NCBI GenBank assembly: GCA_903932565.1
Contig: CAIZGQ010000500.1
Coordinates: 1 to 16,572 of the forward strand
Reading direction: 5' to 3'
DNA length: 16,572 bases
From: an uncultured Hyphomicrobiales bacterium
Lineage (GTDB): Bacteria > Pseudomonadota > Alphaproteobacteria > Rhizobiales > Beijerinckiaceae
Shown: positions 1-6,574 of the stretch, one piece after another
Position numbering within the stretch: position 1 is the stretch's first letter
How the letters are laid out: the number at the start of each line of letters is the position of its first letter
Notes under the pieces: model-generated
The model's input: the letters and a program-made list of their open reading frames with translations, nothing else
Told to the model about the DNA's origin: nothing
Databases searched by the model: none
Program-made: the position numbers and the translations under genes

Positions 1-1
1 C

Positions 2-529
2 CGCTACGCCAATTTCCGCAAGGATTGGGGCGCTGATTTCCAGTCGCGCATGTTCTGGTTTCTGCAAAGCCAGGCCGTGGCCGGCGGACTGCTCGCCATC
101 CCGATCCTGATTGCAGCGCGCAACCCCGCGGCCGGCCTTCTCGTCACCGATTTCATCGGTGTGGCGCTGCTGATCATCGGCATCGCGGGCGAAGCCCTGG
201 CGGATTCGCAGATGCATGCCTTCCGAACCGATCCCGCCAACAAGGGCAAGGTCTGCGACACAGGTCTGTGGAGCTGGTCGCGCCATCCCAACTATTTCTT
301 CGAATGGCTGGTTTGGGTCGCCTATCCCGTCATCGCCATTGGTGGCGGGCAATCCTTCTGGTGGCTCGCCTTGATCGGCCCGTTGTTGATGTATTATTTG
401 CTGACACGCGTCAGTGGAATTCCACCGCTGGAGCTTGCGATGCTTGCGTCACGCGGTGCGCTTTATGCGGATTACCAGCGCCGCGTCAGCGCTTTCTTTC
501 CGCTCCCTCCTTCGAAATCATCAAAATAA
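2..529 (+). CDS. DUF1295 (steroid 5-alpha-reductase-like) membrane protein, 5' partial
   Basis: The reading frame is open from the window edge to the TAA at 527-529, so the N-terminus lies outside the window. About 175 residues are visible. The C-terminal half carries the segment WSRHPNYFFEW (codons near 274-306). This His-Pro-Asn-Tyr-Phe pattern is typical of DUF1295 and of the related isoprenylcysteine methyltransferase / sterol reductase superfamily. Several hydrophobic helices are visible (for example around LLIIGIAGEAL and WWLALIGPLLMYYLL), so the protein sits in the inner membrane. In other proteobacteria DUF1295 genes often stand next to cyclopropane-synthase-like genes in lipid-modification operons, and one follows here after 25 bp. 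The substrate is unknown. A lipid reductase role is an inference. Confidence 0.85.
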   Translation, partial: RYANFRKDWGADFQSRMFWFLQSQAVAGGLLAIPILIAARNPAAGLLVTDFIGVALLIIGIAGEALADSQMHAFRTDPANKGKVCDTGLWSWSRHPNYFFEWLVWVAYPVIAIGGGQSFWWLALIGPLLMYYLLTRVSGIPPLELAMLASRGALYADYQRRVSAFFPLPPSKSSK

Positions 530-554
530 AACGCGTCGCACTGGAGTTGACCTG

Positions 555-1598
555 ATGAGCCTGACTGCAATCGCCTACGGGGCCTATGACCACCTGCCTG
601 TGCCCGATTTCATCACACGCAAGGCTGTGGATCTTCTGGTTGGCCGCACCCGCTTGGCGCTCGCGCAGCCCGACAAGGACATCAGCGCTCGCTTTGCAAA
701 AGAAATGGCAGAGCGCCCGATTGCCGAACACACCGACGCCGCCAATGCGCAGCATTACGAAATTCCCGACGCGTTTTTTGGCCTCGTACTGGGCCCGCGC
801 CGCAAATATTCCTGCTGCCTTTACGACACGCCAACCACGACGCTCGCCGAGGCGGAAGATCGCTCACTGGCAGAGACTTGCGTCCATGCGGACCTTGCTG
901 ACGGCCAACGCATTCTGGAGCTTGGTTGCGGCTGGGGCTCGCTGACGCTGTGGATGGCGGAGCATTATCCCAACGCGCAGATTACATCCGTGTCGAACTC
1001 GTCCTCCCAGCGCGAGTACATTGAAACCGTCTGCCGCGCCAAGGGCTTTTCCCATGTGCGTGTCATTACCGCTGACATGAACGTGTTTGAGCCCAGCACG
1101 CATGGGGCGCAGTCACTCACATTTGACCGCGTTGTCTCGGTCGAAATGTTTGAACATATGGCCAATTGGCGGGCACTTCTCACCCGCGTGAAGACCTGGC
1201 TCGAGCCGACAGGCAAGCTGTTCCTGCACGTCTTTACCCACAAGGCCGCGCCCTACAGGTTCGAGACCGAGGACAAGGCCGACTGGATCGCGCAATATTT
1301 CTTCACCGGTGGCATCATGCCGAGCCATGACTTGCCGCATCAGTACGCGGACCTTTTCAAGGTCGATGCGGACTGGAAGTGGAATGGCACGCATTACCAG
1401 CGCACGGCAGAAGACTGGCTGGCGAATTTTGATGCGCAGCGCCCCGCCGTTCGGGCCATTCTGGAGCCGGTCTATGGTGCCGATGTGCTGATGTGGGAAC
1501 GGCGCTGGCGCGGGTTCTTTCTAGCCACGGCGGGCCTGTTTGGCCACGCCAAGGGCGAAGAATGGGCCGTGAGCCACTACCGCATGAGCCCGGTATAG
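555..1598 (+). CDS. Cyclopropane-fatty-acyl-phospholipid synthase-family SAM methyltransferase
   Basis: A 347-residue class I SAM-dependent methyltransferase. The SAM-binding motif I is ILELGCGWGSL at residues 120-130. The sequence around SVEMFEHM (195-202) is typical of the cyclopropane-synthase / coclaurine N-methyltransferase branch. Such enzymes transfer a methyl(ene) group from SAM to unsaturated phospholipid acyl chains at the membrane surface. The start at 555 was chosen because GGAG at 543-546 lies 8 nt upstream; an in-frame extension back to 414 overlaps the upstream gene and has no support. The gene lies 25 bp after the DUF1295 gene and is closed by a strong terminator, so the two probably share an operon. 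Whether it makes cyclopropane, methyl-branched or furan fatty-acid precursors cannot be told from the sequence. Confidence 0.9.
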   Translation: MSLTAIAYGAYDHLPVPDFITRKAVDLLVGRTRLALAQPDKDISARFAKEMAERPIAEHTDAANAQHYEIPDAFFGLVLGPRRKYSCCLYDTPTTTLAEAEDRSLAETCVHADLADGQRILELGCGWGSLTLWMAEHYPNAQITSVSNSSSQREYIETVCRAKGFSHVRVITADMNVFEPSTHGAQSLTFDRVVSVEMFEHMANWRALLTRVKTWLEPTGKLFLHVFTHKAAPYRFETEDKADWIAQYFFTGGIMPSHDLPHQYADLFKVDADWKWNGTHYQRTAEDWLANFDAQRPAVRAILEPVYGADVLMWERRWRGFFLATAGLFGHAKGEEWAVSHYRMSPV

Positions 1599-1615
1599 CA
1601 CCGTTTTGAAGTCGG

Positions 1616-1643
1616 AAAAGCCCCCTACACTGGGGGCTTTTTT
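1616..1643. terminator. Bidirectional Rho-independent terminator
   Basis: AAAAGCCCCC (1616-1625) and GGGGGCTTTT (1632-1641) form a perfect 10-bp stem around TACACT, followed by more T residues. The A-rich left arm gives a U-tract on the opposite strand too. It separates the convergent methyltransferase and MaoC genes, and the minus-strand stop codon at 1642 lies on its edge. Confidence 0.9.
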
Positions 1644-2100
1644 ATGCAGGCTTTGTGAAGGCCAACATGTTGGCGGTCAGAATCTGCACCGGCTCGTCCT
1701 TCTGGTTGAAGGTTGTGGTGCGCACTTTCATAAAGCCCTGCGTAGGCTTGGAGCGTGACGGCTTGATCTCCAGAATTTCCGTCATGGTGCGCAGTCGATC
1801 ACCCGGATATGTCGGGCGCGGCCACGACACCTCACCACCTGCGCCAATGATGCCACCGGCAATCGGCGCGCCACCATCGACCAGCATGCGCATGGTCATC
1901 GCCGCCGTGTGCCAGCCACTGGCCGCAAGGCCCTTGAACAGCGAGTCCTTTGCGGCTTCGTGATCCAGATGAAACGGCTGCGGATCAAACTGGGTGGCGA
2001 AGGCGATGACGTCCGCCTCCGTCACATCCAGCGGACCAGCATGAAACTGCTGCCCCACAGCAAAATCTTCCAGATGCAGTTTTCCGTTTGCGTCTGACAT
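1642..2100 (-). CDS. MaoC-like (R)-enoyl-CoA hydratase/dehydratase
   Basis: A 152-residue single hot-dog-fold protein of the MaoC family. Residues Asp39 and His44 in FDPQPFHLD have the five-residue spacing of the catalytic Asp/His pair of (R)-specific enoyl-CoA hydratases such as PhaJ. The segment GLAASGWHTAA (58-68) completes the hydratase-2 signature. These enzymes hydrate trans-2-enoyl-CoA in the cytoplasm and usually act as dimers. The start is fixed by GGAGG six nt upstream of the ATG. It follows the MFS transporter gene by 20 bp on the same strand, so the pair probably takes up and processes a carboxylic or acyl substrate; that substrate is unknown. Many family members act on (methyl)malyl or mesaconyl-type CoA esters, so the exact reaction is open. 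Confidence 0.88.
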   Translation of the reverse strand: MSDANGKLHLEDFAVGQQFHAGPLDVTEADVIAFATQFDPQPFHLDHEAAKDSLFKGLAASGWHTAAMTMRMLVDGGAPIAGGIIGAGGEVSWPRPTYPGDRLRTMTEILEIKPSRSKPTQGFMKVRTTTFNQKDEPVQILTANMLAFTKPA

Positions 2101-2120
2101 GCGCGCCTCCGGTCAGAGTC

Positions 2121-3431
2121 TTACTTGGCTGGCACGGCAGCAGCCGGTGGGCGGCCCGTGACTTTTTCCGGTGTGCGCAGCAACCAGATGAGAAAGGCTG
2201 CAACGATACAGGCAATGGCCGCAACTGTATAAGCTGGCGCATAGGACTGCAGGATCGTGCGGGAGATACCTGCCCCGTAAGCGGCAACTGCAGCGCCGAT
2301 CTGATGTCCCGCAAAGATCCAGCCAAAGATGATACCGGCTTTCTCGCGGCCGAAGTTTTGCGCGGCGAGACGCACGGTTGGCGGCACGGTCGCAATCCAG
2401 TCGAGGCCATAGAACATTGCAAAGAAAGCCAGGCCCCAGAAGCTGAAATCCGCGAACGGCAGATACAGCAGAGCGAGACCGCGCAGGCCATAATAGAAGA
2501 ACAACAGAACACGATTGTCATAGCGATCCGACAGCCAGCCCGAGGCAATCGTACCAATGAAATCGAACATGCCCATCATCGCCAGCACGGAGGCGGCAAC
2601 CACCGCCGTCATGCCGTAATCAATGCACAGCGGAATGAAATGCGTCTGGATAATGCCAGCCGTGCTGAGGCCGGAGATGAAGAACGTACCAAACAAAACC
2701 CAGAATGGGCCAGAGCCCGAGACCTCAAACAAGGCCGTAAAGGCGCGGGCGAATGCGTTCTGCGTGACGGGCGCGCGCGCTGGCGCAACAGTGCCCGGCT
2801 CCTCGCCAAAGGCCGTGAGGCCAATATCGGAGGGGCGATCCACCATGAACAAAAGCACGAGCAGGGCCGTCACCAGCAGCGCAATGACCGACGGCATCAA
2901 CGCCTGGCGCCAACCGTAATGATCCACCATCCAGGCGACCATCGGCAGGAACACCAGCTGTCCGGTTGCATTGCTGGCGGTAAGGAATCCCAAAACAAGC
3001 CCGCGGCGCTTGACGAACCAGCGAGTGGAAACAATCGCCCCCATGACAATCGCTGTCATGCCCGAGCCAATGCCGATGATGAAGCCCCACGCCACCACCA
3101 GATGCCAGACCTGCTGCATCACCAGCGCTGTGAGGATACCAACAAGGATCATCGTGATGGCGCTAAGGATGACGCGCTGCAGGCCATAGCGCTCGATGAG
3201 CGCCGCGGAGAACGGGGCCATGAGCCCGAACAACAACAGGCGAATGGCAAGGGCCGACGAAATCTGCGCCGTGTCCCAGCCAAACTCGTTGGTCAGCGGG
3301 CGGATCAGCGCACCGGGGATGCCCACGGCGCCTGCGGTGGAAACAGCGGTGAGAAACGCGACCGCCATGACCACCCATGCGTAATGGATGTTGCGGGCCT
3401 GCAGCCAGCGGGAGAAGTTTTGAGCAAGCAT
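2121..3431 (-). CDS. Major facilitator superfamily transporter
   Basis: About 436 residues with roughly twelve hydrophobic helices and a hydrophilic loop in the middle (around DRPSDIGLTAFGEE), the usual 6+6 layout of MFS permeases. The motif GWLSDRYDNRVLL in the second half matches the conserved MFS loop-2/loop-8 motif (G-x-x-x-D-R). The overall pattern resembles the monocarboxylate / oxalate-formate antiporter branch, but the substrate cannot be assigned. I chose the ATG at 3431 (MLAQNFSRW); a TTG nine codons upstream would add a short polar tail and is possible. Neither start has a strong Shine-Dalgarno. The downstream MaoC hydratase is likely co-transcribed, and a TetR-type regulator is transcribed divergently, so TetR control is a reasonable inference. 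Confidence 0.88.
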   Translation of the reverse strand: MLAQNFSRWLQARNIHYAWVVMAVAFLTAVSTAGAVGIPGALIRPLTNEFGWDTAQISSALAIRLLLFGLMAPFSAALIERYGLQRVILSAITMILVGILTALVMQQVWHLVVAWGFIIGIGSGMTAIVMGAIVSTRWFVKRRGLVLGFLTASNATGQLVFLPMVAWMVDHYGWRQALMPSVIALLVTALLVLLFMVDRPSDIGLTAFGEEPGTVAPARAPVTQNAFARAFTALFEVSGSGPFWVLFGTFFISGLSTAGIIQTHFIPLCIDYGMTAVVAASVLAMMGMFDFIGTIASGWLSDRYDNRVLLFFYYGLRGLALLYLPFADFSFWGLAFFAMFYGLDWIATVPPTVRLAAQNFGREKAGIIFGWIFAGHQIGAAVAAYGAGISRTILQSYAPAYTVAAIACIVAAFLIWLLRTPEKVTGRPPAAAVPAK

Positions 3432-3522
3432 GTCTGTCCGGACACGTATCTGGCACAAGGTCCAAAAGCCTCAGACAGAGGCTCCAAGTTTCAGCTTGCC
3501 CAGACTGCGGGACCGCCCCTAT

Positions 3523-3544
3523 ATTGATGATCAACGTCATCATT
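3523..3544. promoter_or_regulatory. Palindromic candidate operator between MFS and TetR genes
   Basis: Perfect arms TGATGA (3525-3530) and TCATCA (3537-3542) flank six bases, with partial symmetry extending to 3523 and 3544. A second, overlapping reading is TTGAT-G-ATCAA at 3524-3534. It lies in the 188-bp divergent spacer of a TetR/MFS pair, which is where TetR-family regulators usually bind. Binding is inferred only. Confidence 0.5.
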
Positions 3545-3619
3545 AAATGCGGCTGACAAGGCTGCCATGTCAAGGCGCAAGTTCATGGCATTCCGGCTTC
3601 AATCGAGCGAAACAAACGC

Positions 3620-4234
3620 ATGCGGATCACCAAAGCCAATGCTGCCGAGAACAAGGCCCGCGTGCTCGACGAGGCGGGTCGGTTGTTCCGTGCGCGCGGC
3701 TTTGAGAGCACAGGCGTTGCCGATGTCATGCACGCTGCTGGGCTCACCCACGGCGGCTTCTACAATCATTTCAAATCCAAGGACGATCTGGAGGCGCAGG
3801 CCTGTGCGCGGATTTTTGAGGCGGCCGTGGCGCGCGTTGCCAATGTGGCAGACGCCCCGCCCGCGGAGCGCCTTCCCCGGCTGCTTGATTATGTCCGGTC
3901 TTATCTCTCGACCCGCGCGCGCGACGCAGACGGCGCGCGTTGCCCGATGGTCGCTTTTGGCGCGGACGTCTCCCGCCAGAGCGCCAATGTGCAGGCGGCC
4001 TATGCGGAGGGCCTCGCCCGCTACCTCGAGGCACTGGCGCGCGCCATTGCGCAAACGCGGGACGCTGAGCCGACAATCGCGCCCTTCCTTGCCATCGATA
4101 TGCTCACACGGCTGGTGGGCGCGTTGACGCTCGCACGCTCCGTCGCAAAATCAGACCCAGCCCTCTCAAACCAGATCCTCGCGCGCACGCTCGAACAGGT
4201 GATGGAAGAGGCTAAGGCCCACGCACCGCTCTAG
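3620..4234 (+). CDS. TetR/AcrR-family transcriptional regulator
   Basis: A 204-residue protein with an N-terminal TetR DNA-binding domain. The helix-turn-helix covers about residues 31-51 and ends in GLTHGGFYNHF, the hallmark of the family; the C-terminal ~140 residues are the helical ligand-binding and dimerisation domain. Cys108 (in GARCPMV) sits near the start of that domain, as in some electrophile-sensing relatives of this subgroup, but a redox role is only a possibility. The ATG at 3620 is preceded by a weak purine stretch (GAGCGAAA). The gene is divergent from an MFS transporter and MaoC hydratase operon and probably represses it through the palindrome at 3523-3544. The ligand is unknown. 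Confidence 0.92.
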   Translation: MRITKANAAENKARVLDEAGRLFRARGFESTGVADVMHAAGLTHGGFYNHFKSKDDLEAQACARIFEAAVARVANVADAPPAERLPRLLDYVRSYLSTRARDADGARCPMVAFGADVSRQSANVQAAYAEGLARYLEALARAIAQTRDAEPTIAPFLAIDMLTRLVGALTLARSVAKSDPALSNQILARTLEQVMEEAKAHAPL

Positions 4235-4299
4235 GCCAAGGCTCTAATCCAAGGCCGCCGTGGGCGTCATCCGGCCTGTCACGCGTCTGATGGCTTGCG

Positions 4300-4336
4300 T
4301 GTCGGGCCCCTGTCAGTGAACTGTCGGGGTCCTGTC
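4300..4336 (+). promoter_or_regulatory. Four TGTC motifs at exact 11-bp spacing, upstream of XRE gene
   Basis: TGTC occurs at 4300, 4311, 4322 and 4333, that is four times in a row with an 11-bp period. The 1st and 3rd units extend to TGTCGGG, giving a 22-bp direct repeat. One helical turn per unit places every copy on the same DNA face, as expected for side-by-side binding of a regulator. The array ends 55 bp before the start of the XRE-2TM gene, so autoregulation is the simplest reading. No clear -35/-10 pair was found around it. Confidence 0.5.
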
Positions 4337-4391
4337 GTGGTCAAACGGTCTCGACCTCGCCATGGTGTGCGCGTTGAGCGAAGGACATTCC

Positions 4392-4886
4392 ATGCTGATC
4401 CAGAAGCTGCGCCTCCAGAAAGGCTGGTCGCAGGAACAAGTAGCCGAGCTAAGCGGCCTTAGCGTGCGCACGATCCAACGGATTGAGCGCGGGCAGACGG
4501 CCAGCGTCGAAACTCTGAAGGCACTTGGATCGGTCTTCGATATCGATTTCTCAAAACTGCGGGAGCCGGACATGGCCATTGAAGCAAGCCTGAACAACCA
4601 ACCCGTCACGCTGTCGGGCATCACGCCCGAGGAAGCGCTCGCCTTTGCCCATGTTCGTAAAATCAAAGGATTTTACATGCACGCGGCGCAATTTGGCTTC
4701 GTGATGGTGCTGTTGCTGGTGATCAACCTTTTGACCTCCCCCCGCTATCTCTGGGTGGGCTGGGTGTTTCTGGGCTGGGGCAGCGGCCTTTTGTTTCACG
4801 GCCTGCGCGTCTTTGATAAAGTCCCATTTCTTAACGGCGATTGGGAACGCCGCCAAGTCGAACGCTTTCTTGGACGACGCCTCTGA
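4392..4886 (+). CDS. XRE-family HTH regulator with C-terminal 2TM membrane domain
   Basis: A 164-residue fusion. Residues 1-58 are an XRE/Cro-type helix-turn-helix (key stretch WSQEQVAELSGLSVRTIQR, 12-30, then IERG). After a linker, residues ~88-145 form a 2TM domain: two hydrophobic helices at about 98-115 and 120-137, with a His at 97 and another in LLFHGLRVF (136), as in the Pfam 2TM domain (PF13239). The DNA-binding domain is therefore tethered to the inner membrane on the cytoplasmic side. The start at 4392 is set by AAGGA six nt upstream; an in-frame start at 4362 lacks a ribosome-binding site. Four phased TGTC repeats lie upstream. Monocistronic, with a terminator eight bases after the stop. 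Its signal is unknown. Confidence 0.85.
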   Translation: MLIQKLRLQKGWSQEQVAELSGLSVRTIQRIERGQTASVETLKALGSVFDIDFSKLREPDMAIEASLNNQPVTLSGITPEEALAFAHVRKIKGFYMHAAQFGFVMVLLLVINLLTSPRYLWVGWVFLGWGSGLLFHGLRVFDKVPFLNGDWERRQVERFLGRRL

Positions 4887-4893
4887 CATTAAA

Positions 4894-4919
4894 AAAGCCC
4901 CATCGCTGGGGCTTTCTTT
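4894..4919. terminator. Bidirectional Rho-independent terminator
   Basis: AAAGCCCCA (4894-4902) pairs perfectly with TGGGGCTTT (4907-4915) around a TCGC loop, with a T-rich tail on the plus strand and an A-run at 4891-4896 that serves the minus strand. It sits between the convergent XRE-2TM gene and the repeat-protein gene. Confidence 0.9.
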
Positions 4920-4945
4920 CAATCCAACGCCGGGTCAGCCCACGC

Positions 4946-5830
4946 TCATTCTTTACGACCAAATCCGAGCATGGCGGCAATCGTACCCTTCTTGCTCAGG
5001 GATGACACGCCATCCGAGGGGAAGATTGTGCCCGACTTGCCGATCTCCGGCACGCCAAGAACCTTCGAGAGCGAGGCGGAGGACGATGTGAGCTTGGCCC
5101 AACCAAAGATCGTCTTGTTCCACCCCTTTTCATTGACCAGCGAGGGGATGCTGAAGAATTCGGAAAATGGCGCGGCCGTCTTCGACAATTGCGGCATGTT
5201 CAGAAATTCAGACAATGGGCTCTGTGACTTTGTCTTGAAAGGCAGATTGTAGAGTGATGAAAACGTGGCGTCCTTGCTGATCAATTTCGGCATGCCGAAC
5301 CAGCCGCGATCGCCAACACGCCCCGACCAGATGGTGGGGATGCCAAGCCATGAGGACAGCGGCGACGACGTTGCCCGCGAGATCGCAGGCATGTTCCAGA
5401 ACCGCGAGAACGGTGTTGCATCCGTAATCAACACCGGCCACCCAAACATCGACGACAGGGGCGCGCCAGGCTCGGAGGCAGAACGGTAGTATTCTTTCCG
5501 ATTGACAGCCCCGGCCATGGGGGAATTGCGGTCAAGAATGGTTGTTGCCTTTTTGGCGATACCCATCGGCGCTTGCACGACAACCAGCGAATGGTTCTGC
5601 GACACCAGAGCCGCAAAGGCCTGCGCGTCCGATGCCGGCACGCCAAGCTTGGTGATGGCAGCGACCATCCCACCGTCAGCCGCGGCACTTTCTGACGGCA
5701 CAGCCTCTTCATTCGGCGCTTTTGAAAACAGCTCAATATCACCGTCTTCAATTCGGTTTTTCTTGAGATCGTTCACGGCACTTAATGCGTCGCCATAAGT
5801 CTCATACATCCGGGTAATGATCGTGCTCAT
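4946..5830 (-). CDS. YflT/GSP17M-like N-terminal domain fused to about nine 16-residue repeats
   Basis: A 294-residue protein that I do not recognise as a named family. Residues 1-100 look like the small alpha/beta YflT / general-stress-protein-17M-like fold: a leading strand IITRMY, a helix with ALSAVNDLKK, and then GVPASDAQAFAALV followed by the strand SLVVVQAP. From about residue 123 a short motif recurs: (P-L/F-S)-x-x-(aromatic or L)-(N/G/S)-(M/I/W/L/V)-P-x-(L/I). Its cores begin at residues 129, 145, 162, 178, 194, 210, 226, 242 and 258: every 16 residues, with a single 17. The Pro is lost in the 8th copy (FGWAKL). There is no signal peptide or clear membrane helix. A modest SD (ACAGGTG) precedes the ATG. 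The gene lies alone between a terminator and a 349-bp spacer. Function unknown; the regular period suggests a solenoid or a surface/scaffold role, which is inference. Confidence 0.8.
   Translation of the reverse strand: MSTIITRMYETYGDALSAVNDLKKNRIEDGDIELFSKAPNEEAVPSESAAADGGMVAAITKLGVPASDAQAFAALVSQNHSLVVVQAPMGIAKKATTILDRNSPMAGAVNRKEYYRSASEPGAPLSSMFGWPVLITDATPFSRFWNMPAISRATSSPLSSWLGIPTIWSGRVGDRGWFGMPKLISKDATFSSLYNLPFKTKSQSPLSEFLNMPQLSKTAAPFSEFFSIPSLVNEKGWNKTIFGWAKLTSSSASLSKVLGVPEIGKSGTIFPSDGVSSLSKKGTIAAMLGFGRKE
5036..5464 (-). repeat. Degenerate 48-bp tandem repeat coding nine 16-residue units
   Basis: This part of the gene codes for residues ~123-265 of the repeat protein. Units such as SPLSEFLNMPQL, APFSEFFSIPSL and SPLSSWLGIPTI align at a 48-nt period (51 nt once). 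The DNA copies have diverged well beyond simple slippage repeats while the protein pattern is kept, which suggests old duplication under protein-level selection. Confidence 0.75.
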
Positions 5831-6179
5831 GACGTGGCACCTGTCTCTTCAAGCTGCATGGTATGTTCAAACGCGGAGACGCAACGAACGTTGTTTGATC
5901 TGATCTTACGACCAATATTCGACTTTGAAATTGCGCCAGAAAGCCTCATCTGGCAAGTCCAAGTTGCAGGTTGGACCCTGGACTTCGGGTCGCGTGTTCG
6001 CGTCGCATAGTTCCAGACAACCTACCTGTTGAGTGGCTCCAGAGAAACCAGATACCAGCCCCGCGCAACGATCACGTTAAGTCAGAGACGACCATAGCGG
6101 ACCAAAATCCGATTGCTGCTCCGCCGCGTAATTAGCTATTGTTTCATCAGCAATAAAATTGAAGGGTCTGGGAGCTGTT
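5831..6179. other. Non-coding divergent spacer with inverted repeats
   Basis: No convincing gene. It lies between the divergent repeat-protein and small membrane-protein genes and must hold both promoters. I see GTCCAA (5957-5962) and TTGGAC (5971-5976) as perfect arms around 8 bases, with AAGTCC (5955-5960) able to pair instead with GGACTT (5980-5985). TATTG (6137-6141) and CAATA (6151-6155) flank nine bases just before the 6180 start. No GGAAC-N16-17-GTT general-stress promoter was found upstream of the repeat protein. Confidence 0.5.
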
Positions 6180-6542
6180 ATGCCAATTTATCCAGTTGCA
6201 GGAATGCTGATCGGCACGGCACTTCTTGGCGGGTACCTGCTGCTTTTGTATTTGCGCAAGGAGCGCAAACCCGTCCTCATCGGCGTTCATCTGCTTCTCG
6301 GCCTCGCGAGCCTTGAAATCATGGTTTTGCTGCTGCGCGGAACGCCCAACAGCGATGGGTTTCCGCCGGGCAAATTCGGCAATGTTGGTCTCGGCCTGAT
6401 CGCTCTGGCCGTCTTCATCGGCTTTCTTGCGCCCATTCTGGGCCGCGACAACCGCACAAAATCAAACCTTCTGATGGCCTCCCACGTCAGCGCCGGGCTG
6501 GCCGGGATTGTGTTGGCCATCGTCTGGATGACCGGCGTCTGA
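6180..6542 (+). CDS. Small four-helix integral membrane protein, unknown function
   Basis: A 120-residue hydrophobic protein with four predicted membrane helices (about 4-25, 31-53, 68-88 and 97-117) joined by short charged loops. His37 in helix 2 (GVHLLLG) and His102 in helix 4 (SHVSAGLAG) lie in similar His-x-x-x-(L/G) settings in the membrane. This two-His arrangement recalls heme-binding four-helix proteins, but I see nothing else to confirm it. The ATG at 6180 has GGGAG five nt upstream; a TTG seven codons earlier is less likely. It is convergent with the pucC gene (32-bp spacer) and divergent from the repeat-protein gene. No family name assigned. Confidence 0.75.
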   Translation: MPIYPVAGMLIGTALLGGYLLLLYLRKERKPVLIGVHLLLGLASLEIMVLLLRGTPNSDGFPPGKFGNVGLGLIALAVFIGFLAPILGRDNRTKSNLLMASHVSAGLAGIVLAIVWMTGV

Positions 6543-6574
6543 CCACCTGAACCATACCAAAAACGCCCCGCGTG

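Noticed and set aside
2088..3527. A 479-codon plus-strand open frame opposite the MFS transporter
   Set aside because: It is antisense to a convincing 12-helix permease and has a very charged, low-complexity composition.
3524..3534. TTGATGATCAA as an FNR box
   Set aside because: FNR/FnrL sites need four bases between TTGAT and ATCAA; here there is one. It is better read as part of a TetR operator.
5864..5881. TGT-N12-ACG as a PpsR box upstream of the repeat protein
   Set aside because: Only a half-match with no inner symmetry (TGTTC/AGACG) and no second box nearby; expected by chance.
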